Shown here piece by piece: positions 1 to 11,862 of a DNA stretch of 64,000 nt. Under the pieces are notes generated by a model. That model made no database searches and was not told where the DNA came from. It saw only the letters and a program-made list of their open reading frames with translations. How positions within the stretch are numbered: position 1 is the first letter of the stretch; every line of letters starts with the position of its first letter. Origin of the DNA: Labia minor (Eukaryota; Arthropoda; Insecta; Dermaptera; Spongiphoridae). Position numbers and translations under genes: made by a program. The stretch lies in assembly GCA_963082975.1 (NCBI GenBank), contig OY720347.1, forward strand, positions 16,288,225 to 16,352,224, in the 5' to 3' direction.

Positions 1-171
1 ATATATATAGATAAAATAAAATTAAAAATATTTATGTTATATCTATATCTGTTTTTTATTGAATTAATGAATATATTTAAATTATTTGAAATTGTTTCTC
101 TAGCTGGAAATTAATTTATTTCAAACGGTCGGTCGGTTTTGAGCCTGGCCACAGGTCTCAACTTTTTATGT
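1..171 (+). mobile_element. HINE-like family B, 3' part (cut by window edge)
   Basis: This is the last ~170 bp of family B. It matches 50330-50510: AT-rich stretch, conserved 'gctggaaattaatttatttc' block, inverted GGTCGGTCGGT motif at about 128-137, then a hairpin built on CCTG-GCCA-CAGG (about 141-160) and a run of T. The hairpin differs from the 50487-50502 copy but can still pair, with TTGAG/CTCAA extending the stem. The rest lies before position 1. Confidence 0.8.
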
Positions 172-1164
172 TAATGATAAACAAAACTCAGAAAAAATTC
201 AGAAAGCATTGTTTTTTTTCAATTATTATCAATTGTCATTTTTATATTAGAAATATGTATAAAACAACCTTAGTATAATAATATATTAATCCATAAGTAC
301 CTAATTGTTATTTAAAATTATTAATTTAAATGTGAAAGTGTATATTATTTATCATTATTAGTAATAAATAATTAAAATAATGAACTTTTGATATTTTCAT
401 ATAAATCAAGAATATTATTATTTTATTCAAATGTGTTAAGGGCAAAGACTTTTATGTATATTTGTGTCCAATCTATATTCTATAGAATGATTGAGATTTA
501 ATTGAGGGCAAGTCTGTAATAGGATAACCCTAGATAATACTTAATACATTTATACCGCCGTAATAAACACCTGAAGGAATGTATACCTTGGTTCCTTTTC
601 ACTCATCTATTGTCTTTCTCTTTTCCTTCCATCACTCCCTCGAAAATCCCACAAAATGACGTCACCTAATGTACAGTTAGATACATTCTGAATGGGTGAA
701 ACCTTTGAGTGTTAATAAAAACTGTGCGTGTTGTTTACATTATACAGGTGCCCTATATTTAACAGATTTACAATCAATATATATCTTCAGTTTCTTCAAT
801 CTAATAGAATAATAAAATAATGAATGGATCTCTCAAATTATATTAATTAATAGATAAAATATACACAAATATAAAAAAATCTATTTTAATTGATGTTTTC
901 ATTTAAATAATGCTATTCTACTAAACAAACAAATAAATTAATAATACAATTTAATTAAATATTATGTATACAGATGTTTAAGGATAATTGTTTCATTATT
1001 CTAAAAAAATAAATTAAATAATTAAATATTTATAAAGATTTCAATAATATAATTTTAATACCATTTAAATATTGTTATTATAATATTATTGTAAAACACA
1101 GTTGAATATACTTAATAAGAATAACCCTTTTAAAACTTTCATCAAAAAGAAACTAATTTGTTCA
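172..1164. other. AT-rich non-coding DNA with one CRE palindrome
   Basis: No gene seen. A pyrimidine-rich stretch (about 590-645) is followed by a perfect TGACGTCA at 657-664, a CREB/ATF-type site. Whether it is used cannot be judged. Confidence 0.5.
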
Positions 1165-1403
1165 TTTATTTACTCAAAAAAGGTTTGAGCTAGAATAATG
1201 AAATTTGGTATACGGGCATCATTCAAAATTCGTAGTTTTCTATCAACTTCTGAGAAATGTAGCTCTTTCGGAAGAGGGTAATTACCTACCACGTTTTCAT
1301 TTTTTTTCCTCTAAACTGACAGTAAAAATAACAATATATGTTTGATAGTTTTTCACATGATTAAAAATTGTATAAAACTGCTATATATAGAATTTTAGCT
1401 TGT
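1165..1403 (+). mobile_element. HINE-like family A, internal fragment
   Basis: Matches the middle of family A (compare 63475-63700): 'ggtttgagctagaat.atgaaatttggta', 'gtagttttctatcaactt' and 'tgtttgatagtttttcacatga'. Both termini are missing, so it is a truncated copy. Confidence 0.8.
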
Positions 1404-2408
1404 TTGAAAAATAAAATAAATATTTTAATAATATTTTATAATAATTTTAAATAACATACTTTATTACACACAAATAATTAAATTTACCTAATAAATAAAT
1501 GCATAGACTGGTACATGGTACATAGATGTTTTTTATAATAATAATAAATTTTAATTAAAAATTTCAAAAATTTAAATGGTTTATAAATTAATCATTATAA
1601 TCAATTTTTGTACTATTATAATAAGTAAAAAGTAAAAATTTTACTACTCTGATTGAGTCACATTATGGTATTGTTGATATAGTTAGAGAACAATTCCAAA
1701 ATTTTTAGGGGAAAAAATTTTTACCAAAAATTATTTAATGTGAAAAAGCAATCAATAACGTAAATTTGTTTAAAAAAAATCTAATCAATTTCCAATTTAA
1801 AATTAATTTTTAAAATAAATATTTTTTTTTTCAAAGTTGCAAAAAATATATTTAATGAAGGTACTAAAAAACCTTTAATAGAAAATACCGATGAATAAAT
1901 AATTAAAAGTTTTTAAGGGTTATTCTCGCTTAAGTATATACTCGTTAATTGGTGTATTTTAATATGTATATGATATATTTAGGTAATAAAATTTCTTTAT
2001 TTTTTTTATATCTCTCTTTTTATATTTTATTTAGATTACATTTTACTACATATTTATAAAATTTAAAAATATTTTTTCAATGAATTACTCTACCGAAAAA
2101 GAGTTATGAAATTTTTGAATTTACTGTTATTTAAATCATTAAGTTGGAAAAAATCCATTTTATAAGAAATATCCATGTGTGTAACTCTTTAGTCGCTCTA
2201 ATTATCACAATAAAAACACAAGGAGATGAATTCTTTTTTTTTGTTATTCGTATACTCTTTAACTAAAAAAATCATTCATATTGACTCAAATTCAAAACTA
2301 ATAAATTTATTTTTTTTTGTTTTAACTTTTATTGATAAGAATCGATAGTCAACAATTTTTTTGAATAAATTAATAATTTTTTTTTTAATAAAATTATTGT
2401 TAAAATAT

Positions 2409-2446
<38 letters not shown>

Positions 2447-2699
2447 CATAATATAATAAATGTATTCATAGTTTTAAATTTTCTTTTTAAGAAGATTTTT
2501 AAGGAAATAATTTTTTGCAAATTGATCAAATTTGGATGGTTAAACATGGTAAATAAATTTGATGCAGGTGGGAGACTTGAATGCACGGGATCTTTTACCG
2601 ATCCGCTAAAATTGAACATTTACAATCAATTGAGTGTAACAAAATTCTTTTTGGAAAAATATATTAAGATTGCTCATTTAAGAAAGTAAATAGAGAGCA
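1404..2699. other. AT-rich non-coding DNA with (TA)n
   Basis: No coding signal. It holds a (TA)n microsatellite at 2411-2445 and many A/T runs. The minus-strand open frame over the microsatellite is low complexity and is not a gene. Confidence 0.6.
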
Positions 2700-2728
2700 C
2701 CTAATTTGAATTGTTGTTGATGTCGCAG

Positions 2729-2816
2729 GCACAAAGGTCGTCGAGGATTGTGGCTTCTCAACGTTGATGCCTATCTAGAACAGATCGCCGTTAACTATAG
2801 GAGCCCCGCCGACTAA
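2729..2816 (+). other. Exon-like segment: possible terminal exon or decayed coding fragment
   Basis: After a CAG at 2726-2728 one frame reads 28 codons (H at 2730 to TAA at 2814-2816) with protein-like composition, including GRRGLWLLNVDAY and LEQIAVNYRSPAD. An in-frame TGA at 2718-2720 and the absence of ATG mean it could only be coding as an internal or last exon spliced at that CAG, but the polypyrimidine tract is weak. The surrounding 2700-3000 is much richer in G+C than its flanks and holds a second open run in another frame ending with TAA near 2995. I do not recognise the protein. It could be the last exon of an upstream gene, a transposon relic or non-coding sequence. Confidence 0.3.
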
Positions 2817-3430
2817 GAACACCCACAACTAAACAACTCGTCAAGGACACCCATCCAAGTGCAATGCCAAACACATTCCATCCTCCAAACCTAGGTGCAA
2901 ATGGGTCACCAATCCGTCATTAAACCCATTAGAAAACATTCCAACACCTCGTCCTGATAACGGCATTCAAGAAAAATTCTTTCCAGAAAATGTTTAAATT
3001 GAAAATAGCAATTTTATGTTTCTTTTCTCTTTGTATTAATTAATTTTAAATTATAAAAATTCTTTTGACACCTTCACAGCTAGTTAACTACTATATTCAC
3101 TATAGAATTCGTATCTGGGTAATGTAGTAGTAATCATCTATCTAATGGAAGAGAAGGGATATATTTCAAATTTTTTTTTTATTAAATATTTCTCTCAAAA
3201 ACAAAATAAAAAACTTAACCAGATTATAGATATATGAGACATCCTAAAGTAATTTATTTTTACATTAACTTACTATTTAAAACTTATTTATTCGAAAATA
3301 TATGATTCTAAAATTGTGCATCAAGTAGAAATATTTATAAAAAAAAACTAATTTGAATGATGAAATTTCATTTTTCAATTTAATTGAATTGGTTCATTTA
3401 ATAAGGTATTTATTATAAATATAAAAAAAA

Positions 3431-3825
3431 TCTGGAGTGTCTCCACTCGACTATCTCGCAAATTTGAATTGTATAATCAAGCTTTTTTCTTTATTTGAAA
3501 ATTAATTAAAATTTTATTCTATCTGATCATAGGATTTAAGGATTTTAACATAATTTTTACTGATAACATTTTATTTAAATAAGAAGACAATCAAATAATA
3601 TCAACATTGTTTTGATTTTTCAACGTAAATATATAAAACCTTTACCTTCATTAAGTCATAATTTAAAAAATTAATTCTGGTACTTTCAGCCATTCAATCA
3701 AGCTGAGCTGTTTTACACAATTTTTAATCATCATGAGACTATCAAACATATAATGTGGTAGGTAATCTTCCGAATCAGCTACATTTCTCAACAGTTGATA
3801 GAAAACTTCGAATTTTGAACTTTAT
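3431..3825 (-). mobile_element. HINE-like family A, degenerate copy
   Basis: Reverse-orientation copy. The 3' hairpin (GAGTG-TCTC-CACTC, 3435-3448) is followed by the internal inverted motif ACTATCTCGC, then the family's 'aattaattctggta.tttcagc' and 'tttctcaa.agttgatagaaaact' blocks. The region between about 3480 and 3655 has diverged, and the 5' end (toward 3825) is missing. Confidence 0.75.
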
Positions 3826-3879
3826 GAAAAATTTAAAAATTCTTGACAATATTTCATTTTAATTTTTTATCATATAAAA

Positions 3880-4260
3880 CATAGGTTCCTAAACTTTTTT
3901 GTGTCGTAGACCTCTTGCCATGTTTTTCGGTTTTGGGTAGACCCCCTAAATTAATTTGTGTTATCCCGGCTCTAAAAAAATTTTACTCTTTTTTTAGAGC
4001 TTTATTGAAAAATCAAAAATGTTTCAAAAGTCATGTCGGAAAAACGATTTACTTTTTTTTTAGAGCCGGAAAACAGGTGGATCCCCATAGACCCCCAAAT
4101 TTGTTATTCACTGCCGTGGACCCCCTGAAGGTTAAAATAGACCTCCAGTCGGAAAAACGATTTACTTTTTTTTAGAGCGGGAAAACAGGTGGACCCCTAT
4201 AGACCCCCAAATTTGTTATTCACTGCCAGGGACCCCCTGAAGGTTAAAATTATTATGAAG
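3880..4260 (-). mobile_element. hAT-type MITE fragment with a 113-bp tandem duplication
   Basis: Shares 'aaactttttTgtgtcg.agacc', 'gccatgtttttcggttttgggtagacccc' and 'agagc' blocks, in reverse, with the bounded hAT MITE at 53075-53418. Within it a 113-bp unit is repeated head to tail: copy 1 from 4037, copy 2 from 4150 to about 4250, differing at a few bases. The other terminus is not recognisable. The plus-strand open frame through it is repeat sequence, not a gene. Confidence 0.65.
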
Positions 4261-4408
4261 GTTAATAATAATAATAATAAAATTAAGTATTTTATACTGA
4301 AATCAATAGATAATTTTATATGATAAAAAATTAAAATGGAATATTGCCAAGAGTTTTTAAATTTTTCATAAAGTTTTTATTTTTCAATCTATGTTATTTA
4401 TTTATTTT

Positions 4409-4436
4409 TACTATGAGAGATAGTATTGCGATCACA
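4409..4436 (+). mobile_element. HINE-like family A, isolated 5' end
   Basis: Only the first ~28 bp of family A: ACTATGAGAGATAGTATTG then CGATCAC, matching the 5' hairpin terminus seen at 58426-58458 (reverse). Nothing of the element follows. Confidence 0.5.
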
Positions 4437-4659
4437 AAAATAATCAAAAGTAATTATATTTGATATTTATTCTTGTTAATTTAATTAAATTTTAGAAATG
4501 AAAGAGTCATGTATTTATATCAAATATTTCCTAAAAGTTACCAATTTATATCACCCATTTTATTTCTATATCCGTGTTTATACTTATATACGTAGATGTC
4601 TTTTCCGCAAACATTTCGAATAAAATTGTTAAAATAAAATTAAAAGTAAGTATCATGTT

Positions 4660-4911
4660 AGAGAGAGAAAGAGTGAGATGAGGGTGGGGGAGAATGATAA
4701 AAGTTAACTTCATCGTAGTAAGGAGGGTGGTACTGTAGGTATGCGCATGCGCGTAGGTAGTACAGGTCGTTGCTTCCTCCCTCGACCTGAATTCTGGCCA
4801 CCTGTTGCGGCTGATGGCCCAGTATCAAGTCGGCCGCCGCGCGAGTCGCAAGCAGCGGGATTCGTGGTGATGGTGCCCAGGCGCCAACCTCTGTGCTCTT
4901 AGTGGAATCCC
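4660..4911 (+). promoter_or_regulatory. fw: GC-rich 5' region (promoter and/or 5' UTR) of the furrowed-like gene
   Basis: This ~250-bp block is the most G+C-rich stretch near the gene and runs straight into the first coding exon. It begins with a GAGA-type purine run (about 4660-4690), holds the NRF-1-like palindrome at 4742-4753, and continues as GC-rich leader to the ATG. The transcription start is not determined. An in-frame TAG at 4900-4902 closes the reading frame upstream of the chosen ATG. A 93-codon open frame on the opposite strand is a by-product of the GC-rich leader. Confidence 0.6.
4742..4753. promoter_or_regulatory. NRF-1 / Erect wing-type palindrome
   Basis: TGCGCATGCGCG fits the established NRF-1 (insect Erect wing) consensus YGCGCAtGCGCR at all positions. 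It lies 159 bp upstream of the ATG in the GC-rich leader, a usual place for this site. Binding is inferred from sequence only. Confidence 0.55.
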
Positions 4912-4999
4912 ATGGATTGCATTTTCGTAGCCATGTCACCTCTCACAAGATTCTCGCTTCTGTTTTCAACGCTTTTACTCATTTGTTGTCAATTGTCCG
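4912..4999 (+). CDS. fw: furrowed-like gene, coding exon 1 (signal peptide)
   Basis: Encodes residues 1-29 and the first base of codon 30. The ATG at 4912 is the first in frame after the TAG at 4900-4902. A second in-frame ATG at 4933 (residue 8) would give a more compact signal peptide and cannot be excluded. The sequence has a short polar start, Arg13, then a hydrophobic core (FSLLFSTLLLICC, residues 14-26) as in a secretory signal, which fits an extracellular or type I membrane protein. The donor is CCG|GTGAGT (intron from 5000), phase 1, matching the phase of the acceptor at 17922. As a gene, furrowed encodes a selectin-like cell-surface protein with sushi, fucolectin-type and C-type lectin domains; in Drosophila it is linked to eye and bristle development and planar polarity. 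The exon assignment rests on phase and signal-peptide character, because exon 1 is too short to recognise by homology. Confidence 0.75.
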
Positions 5000-5509
5000 G
5001 TGAGTTATATTCATTTACTCTTTCATCTTTTTTTATTTTTTTTTTTGTTCTTAATCATTAAAATTCAACCGCGGACATTCATTGACTTTCTTAAATAAAT
5101 TATAAATAATATACAACATTTTCAAGTAAAATAACATTATAAATAAAAATATTAAAATGAAATTATTAAATTCTTTTATTTGTTTAGAAATTATATATAA
5201 TTAATTTACTCGTGAGAAAAATAAAAAAAAAACTCTTAGAGATTTAATTAATTTTATCACGATACTATAACAGTCTTATAGAAATCTACGTGTGTTATCT
5301 ATGATCATTTTCATTGAATTCATTAAATAATCATAGCAGATTTTAGTAGTAATAAGTAATAATGTGTAATCTAGTGAAAGAACCGGCAAACTCCTAGCAA
5401 GTATATGAGATTTTCCATAAAGTATCTTTTTCAATATCTATTAATTCAGAAATCTTTAAAATCATAAAAAAAATTGTGTTTATTTTCTATTTAAATGTAT
5501 CTTTTAATA

Positions 5510-5884
5510 TAGTGGTTCTCAACCTTTTTAGACCAAACGCCCACTTCATAATTCGCCCCCAGATAAAAATTGCATGATAATCCGTAATATAAGGCAGGTA
5601 CACTTGGTGATACTTAGAGTCTTAGTGAAAAAATCGAGTTTCAGAACCTGATTTTTTTAGTACCAAATTGAAAAAAAGCCTAATCGCCAAATCATCTGAC
5701 TTTTTTTTTTAGAAGGATATTGAAAAAAGCGGAAATATTTAAAAGCCTGTTAGCAGGAATCATCTTACCTTTTTTTAGAGTTGAAAATGATTTCGCCTCC
5801 TAAAAATAACTATCGCCCCCCCCCCCCCCCAAGTCGTATAGTCAAATAATCGCACCCTTTAAGATGTCGATCACCCAGGTTTTT
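5510..5884. mobile_element. hAT-type MITE, degenerate, with a 15-base C run
   Basis: Starts with AGTGGTTCTCAACC, a well-known hAT terminal sequence. It shares its core ('acacttggtgatacttagag', 'aaatcatctgactttttttt', 'tatttaaaa.cctg') with the inner part of 57326-57681. An uninterrupted run of 15 C lies at 5816-5830. The right terminus is too eroded to place exactly. Confidence 0.6.
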
Positions 5885-6702
5885 TTCTTATTAAATTAGC
5901 ATACCCTCATCTTTATCGTATTATATAAATGTTTGAAAATATTTTTAATTCTATTATATATTCATATTTTGATGTATTTTTATCATATATCATTCCCTTC
6001 TCATGTTTATTTTTACTTTTTAGTTCAATATAATTTAAAGAATTCTTTGTAAATATTTTTTTTATTTATTGAATTTTATTTATGTATTCATTTAAATAAA
6101 TCGACATTTCTAATTATTCAGAAATTGGTCTTTCTTAACAGTTGAACAAATTTTGATGGATCATGCTTTACTTAATCTCATTAGATTCTAACAGAACTCC
6201 CACCCTTCGAATTGAAACCAGAAGATCCGTTCTCACTGACTCAGCGTGATTTTTTTTTTCATGGAAACACCAAATGCACCGGGTTCGTTGGCTGTATAAG
6301 TGAATAAATATTATATGATTATTATACCATCGTTTTTCTAGATTAAACCAGGTGCTTTTTGAAATGACTAGCAGTTTTGAAAATAAATTTAAATGATTTA
6401 TCATGTCAAATTCTCGTTGAATTTTTTTGATCAAATCTCTTCATTTTCCTCTATAAATATTAAAAAGAATATATATAATATTTCATCTGATAAATGAACA
6501 AAAAAAAAAATTTCTTATTATATTACTAAAATGTTTTAAGTAGCTTTTATTACTTTTATATTTAAGTTCATATATATTCATTAATTCCATTATAATCTTT
6601 TTCTTCATATCATAAAAATATTTATTTTAAATAAACATTTTTCACTAGAATAAAATTACATTACACCACCAACTAGTCATTATACTTTATAAAACTATAA
6701 AT

Positions 6703-7005
6703 CAGTAGTCGGGGAACTTTTTTAATCATTACCCCAAAATATTTTTGTGTAAGTTGATATTACCCCAAGGTGAAGAGCAAAAAAAAAACAAATCGCCTCT
6801 TTTTAGCATCTTTCCTATTATAGCCCCCCATGATAATTTTGAAAAGAAAACAATAACTAAAAATTTAATTTGTAAAAATACTAACAGGTTTATAAAAAAT
6901 CAAATTAAAAATATATACTTTTTACTCACAAAAGGTTCATTTTTACCCCAAAAAATTTTATTTTCACCCCATTTGGGGTAATTTACCCCGATTCCCCAAC
7001 CGCTG
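6703..7005. mobile_element. hAT MITE with 8-bp target duplication
   Basis: The ends CAGTAGTCGGGGAA and (reverse complement of the right end) CAGCAGCGGTTGGGGAA are imperfect terminal inverted repeats. They are flanked by CTATAAAT (6695-6702) and CTCTAAAT (7006-7013), 7 of 8 identical, as expected for hAT. The 303-bp element has no transposase. The plus-strand open frame 6745-6981 lies wholly inside it and is not a gene. A reversed, truncated relative is at 50511-50716. Confidence 0.75.
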
Positions 7006-10000
7006 CTCTAAATATATCAACATCTGTTATTTAAAAATTAAGTTCGAATAATAATAATTTCAATTTTTTTGATATTTTTCGTGTTTATAAAAATGTTTAC
7101 TTTAAACTTTAACTAGTAATAGTGTATATTTTGTAATTTTTCATGTGAAAATTAAATAATCTATTTTTCTTTTAATTAATCAAATCTGTTTAAATTTATT
7201 GTTTTGTCTTCTTTATTTTTTTAATTTAATTTAATATGTAATACTAGGGCATCATTTGGAATGATTTAAAAAAAAGTGGTCCATTTAAGAAAGTTGAAGA
7301 TGAACTTGTGAGAACTAATCACATATATGGAGATTCCAAAAATCTTTTTTATTTTAATTACCTCACTCTGTATTTGTAATATTCATAGATATATTTAGAA
7401 TGATTTAAATTGAAAAATAATGAATGGATAGTAATCATTAAAGATTTGCAAAGAAATAAAAATGTAGGCAAAAAAATTATTTTTTATATAGCAAAATATT
7501 AGTATGAGTTGCATAACTTTAAGGGGCACTTCAATTACTAATAAAATCAATATACCATACTTTATTATTATATATTATAAAAATATGTATGTAAATATTG
7601 TATAAAAAATCAGAATATTATAAAATAATTATTTAACTTTTAATTATTCATCAATTAATTTTAATATTGTTTTCTCTTAAAATATATTATTATTTAATAT
7701 ACAATAATATTCTAATAAAGAAACTTCATTAAATTAAATAAGACATTTCATTAAAATAGTATATAAACTGATAGTTTTATAGTTTTTTTTTAGATCTATT
7801 CAATAATTTATCTAACAATAAATTTATTTTAAATGGGTAAATTGTATTCTCTTTTCTCTATAAAATTATTACTCGTATCTTTCTTTTCCAATTTTATTTT
7901 AAATATATTTCTATTTTGTGTTTATTTCCGCTGCTTAATTTATGTAAAATTATCTTTGCCTATTTCTATTATTTTACTACTTTCTTACTTTCAGAAATAT
8001 CTTCTATAAATACATATAATACAAGTATTTCTTATCAATTATACGATATTCTTATCAAAACCACTCCTTAACATATTTCATTTATGTAAGGAATTTATTT
8101 TTAAATTTCTTTGCAAATATCTACCAAAATAACCTACTTAAACATATACGCATATAAATCAAAGAAATATTTTAATTTAAATTAATCATATATTAATTTA
8201 ACTAAATTATATCTTACATTTTATTCTATCTTTTTATTAATGTTCTTAAAAGAATAAATTAGAAAATATTCTTTTGCATACGATTAAATATATAATATTT
8301 TTTCAATAATATTGATAAGATCTCTATTTTTTTTCTTTTCCTAGTAATAAAAGAAACAAAGAAATTTTCAATTGTCCCTTTTCACTATTCAAGCACCTTG
8401 ATTATAATTTTTTAAATTTAACTTGTTTATAAAAAAAAAAGTTTTTTGTATATCATATAATTAATTATGTGTATTGTATTGTGTTAATTGTATATTATCA
8501 TACTCGTATATATAATTTTATTTGAAGTATAATAGAAAATCATATAAAAAAAATAATAATTTTATAGTGATTAAATAGTGCTTATTTTAATTACTTATTT
8601 ACTCATTAATTGATTAATATAAGTAAAAATAAGCCAAATGCAAGTTTTCTTATTTTCTATCATAAAAGTTTATGATATATATATATCTTCCTAAATTATG
8701 ATATAATTTATCAGTCACATATAGAGAAATAAAAATGTATTTAAACCATTAAAAGTATTAATATTTTTGAATAAAAATAATCTTATATTGATACCATATG
8801 ATTCTAACAGTTTTTCTAATGAATCATTTTAACGTTATATTATTTACATATAATCCAAAAATAAATTAATTTGAAGTTTCTCAAGAAATTATTTTTTTCA
8901 CTAAACAAACATAATATTACTAAATTATCCAGGTATCTGATTAAATAAAAGATATACTAGTTATTAAAATTTTGTTTTTTTTAATATAACGAAACTTTAT
9001 AATTAAATAAATAATTCAAGTATTTTTAAGATTGAATTATGAATAAAAATATTTATTTATTTTTTTTATTGAAATAATTGACCAGACAGTGGAGTGACTC
9101 CCACAAATTATGCAAAAGGTATGTATAATTGAAGTGTTTTGTTGTGTGGAGCTATAAAATTTAATTATTAATTTAAAATTTAATTTAATAATGCAAATTT
9201 AAAAAAAATTCATTAGTCAAAATAAATAATTTTTTATATATTAACTATATAATCATAGATTCCTTAAAATTGTTACAATTTATATTATATATTCTAAAAT
9301 TGGTCTTTATAATCACACCTTTTGTATCATGATGATTAAATACATAATACAACTATTATACATTTCTTTTATCGGTACAATAGATTAAAATTATTTCCGT
9401 GTTTATATTGTATTTATATTCTTTCTATATATATATTTTCTAGAAAGTTATCCAATATTTACAATAATTTAATCTGCTTCATTGAATAGGGTTTATTTAT
9501 AATTGTTAGTTTTTATTTCCACTTGATTTGTCAATAATAATAATTATAATAATAATGTTGGCTTTTGATCTTTTCTAAATTATTAAAATGCTACCGCATC
9601 ATTGAAGGATGGAAATTGGCGTTGAGAAGAATGTTTTGAGAACGATATTTCGGTCATAATAAATTAATACTTATATATATATATATATTCTAGAGGAAAT
9701 TAATGTGTTTTGAAATCTTATTAAATAATTGTATATTTCTCAATAGATAATAGTATTAAAAGGTGATATTAAAATTCGAGTAACACTAAGAATGATGATG
9801 CAAAATCTAAAATCATCCTACATCGTTTCATTTATATGTCTCGAATACAAAAATTGCTTTTTTATTGTTATAAGTGAATTGATTTTTTTAATTCAATTTA
9901 TTAGGAAACGAGCTATTTCAGAGCATAAACTGTTACATTTTTTATTTGCACTTTAATTATTTTTTAGTTACTTTTACTTTTAAATACTCTGATAGTTCAA

Positions 10001-10264
10001 ATCATTTTGGCGTAATCTGATTAATCTCTTTCCTTTCTTTTCGATAGTCTTTTTTCACTCATTCGAGCCACGTATCCTGCTTATTTGAATCTTTTATATT
10101 TTATAACTATCAATGTTAGTGAAAGTTGTGCATTTGCTTTAATATTATTCTGATCAAAATAAATAAAATAATATTAAAAAATTAATAATTAATTAATAAA
10201 TGGTAATTATTTAATAGAAAATTATAATTATTATTTATACAATTTCAATAAAACAATAATTTTC

Positions 10265-10720
10265 CCGTTGTGTTATATGGTTGTAAAGCATGGTCTATGA
10301 CCCTGGGGGATGAGAGTAGATTTAGAGTATTTGAGAATAGGATTCTTCGCAGCATTAATGGGCCAAAAAAAGATGAGGTCATCGGGAAATGGCGGAGACT
10401 GTATAACGAGAAATCGCATGACCTCTATGCATCTCCAGACATAGTTTCGGTTATAAAATCGAGAAGGATGCGATGAGCAGGTCACGTGGCTAGAATGGGA
10501 AAGGAAAAAAATGGCGAAAATATATTGGTGGGGAAGATCGATTGGTAAACGTCCACTTAGAAGTGCGTGGACAATGTAGGAAGGGACGTTACAGAGAGGG
10601 ACCAGGGTAGGAGTTGGATGAGTGTAGCTCAGGAAAGGGACACTTGGAGAAATGTTGATGCTGCGTAAAAGGACTTTCGAGTTCCATAGACTCACAGAGA
10701 TAGATAGAAAGAAAGATACA
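10265..10720 (+). pseudogene. Non-LTR retrotransposon 3' fragment (RT C-terminal tail plus (GATA)n tail)
   Basis: Conceptual translation gives a tail frequent in arthropod non-LTR retrotransposons: LYGCKAWSM, FENRILRSI, KSRRMR, a stop where Trp is usual, then AGHVARMG. After frame changes it continues RDQGRSWMSVAQERDTWRN and ends with TAA at 10666-10668. Several stops and at least one frameshift make it dead. It is followed by a short 3' UTR and a GATA/GAAA-rich tail (about 10700-10718), typical of target-primed insertions. The clade cannot be fixed from this tail. A second copy is at 44311-45250. The overlapping minus-strand open frame 10273-10695 is a shadow. Confidence 0.8.
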
Positions 10721-10870
10721 TAAAAATCAGTAATTTCAGTATCAATTATTTACATTTTTATTTCCCATAACAGAATAATTTAAAGTCTTTTTCATTAAAA
10801 ATAATTCCTTGTAAAAATGATAAAAGGGGGGAGTTTAATATTATAACATAAAGTCATCATTGTTCTTAAT

Positions 10871-11077
10871 AAACTATAAAAATTAAAACTGATCCGGTTT
10901 TTTTATTCTTATTTGTATTCCTTTTGTGCCCGAGTGAATGTGAGCAAGTGAACTCTCCCTCCTTTTATAGATCTACCCTTGTTAGTGTATATTACAAAGA
11001 AGTTCAAGTCCACTAACCATAATTACAAAGTTATATTTAAACTTATAACAAAAGAAACTATAAAAATTAAAACTGAT
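10871..11077. mobile_element. 161-bp insertion (family L) flanked by 23-bp direct repeats
   Basis: Identical 23-bp direct repeats (10871-10893 and 11055-11077) bracket 161 bp. The inner sequence includes 'ccttttatagatctaccctt' and 'acaaagaagttcaagt', which recur at 29285-29396 in the same orientation, so it is a dispersed repeat. Long perfect flanking repeats suggest a retrotransposition target duplication. No clear A/B box or poly(A) is visible, so the class is open. Confidence 0.55.
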
Positions 11078-11862
11078 TTTTATAATATATTTATGTTGAA
11101 ATTTTTGAAAAGATTCAAAGTAGTTAAGTATTTAATTAAGATTTTTTCTAGAATTTAATTTATAGAGTTATATATCATTTTATATTATTTGAAATATTTG
11201 TCGGTGACATAAAAATAAACCAGTCATTAAGTAATTCTAAACAATAAAAAAAAATGTAACTATAATAAATTATACTTTTTTTTTATAGATTTTCTAGATC
11301 TGAGTTAGACTTTTTCAATTCTTCATGACCTATTTGTGATTGTTTTATATATCCTCTTTATTTCTTTTAATGTACTTTCATTTTTCCACTTTTATCACAA
11401 CTAATATATTTATTTGGTCGTCATTTTTATTTAAATAAAAAGAACACGTTCTAATATCGTGAGAAATATTCCCTCTTCACTAACTAATTGTTTCCATTTC
11501 GAATGATTTGTTGTTGCTTTCACTACCAACATACTCCGTTATTGTTTCAATTTATATCTAGTTTTGTTCTCAATAATAATATAATATATTATATTATTAT
11601 ATTTCTATTTAAAACAATTTAATTTAATAATCATAAATAAGAAATATATGCCTACTAGCTATTCATACTCCAGAATTTTGTTTGTGAACATTTAGGTGTG
11701 CCAAAATTGCTAACGGCAAAGTTCTAAATAAACCTTTAAATATGTAGAACATGTTATACATCCATATATCAACCATCTAGTATAATTCTAGTAAATCATT
11801 TTAATTCAAAGAAATAACACAAAGAATTTATAAATATTTAAATATGAATAAAAATCTATATA

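Noticed and set aside
4658-4939. 93-codon minus-strand open frame over the 5' region
   Set aside because: It runs antisense through the GC-rich leader and exon 1. Composition is low-complexity at its end and no domain is recognisable.
6745-6981. 78-codon open frame
   Set aside because: Entirely inside a bounded 303-bp hAT MITE.
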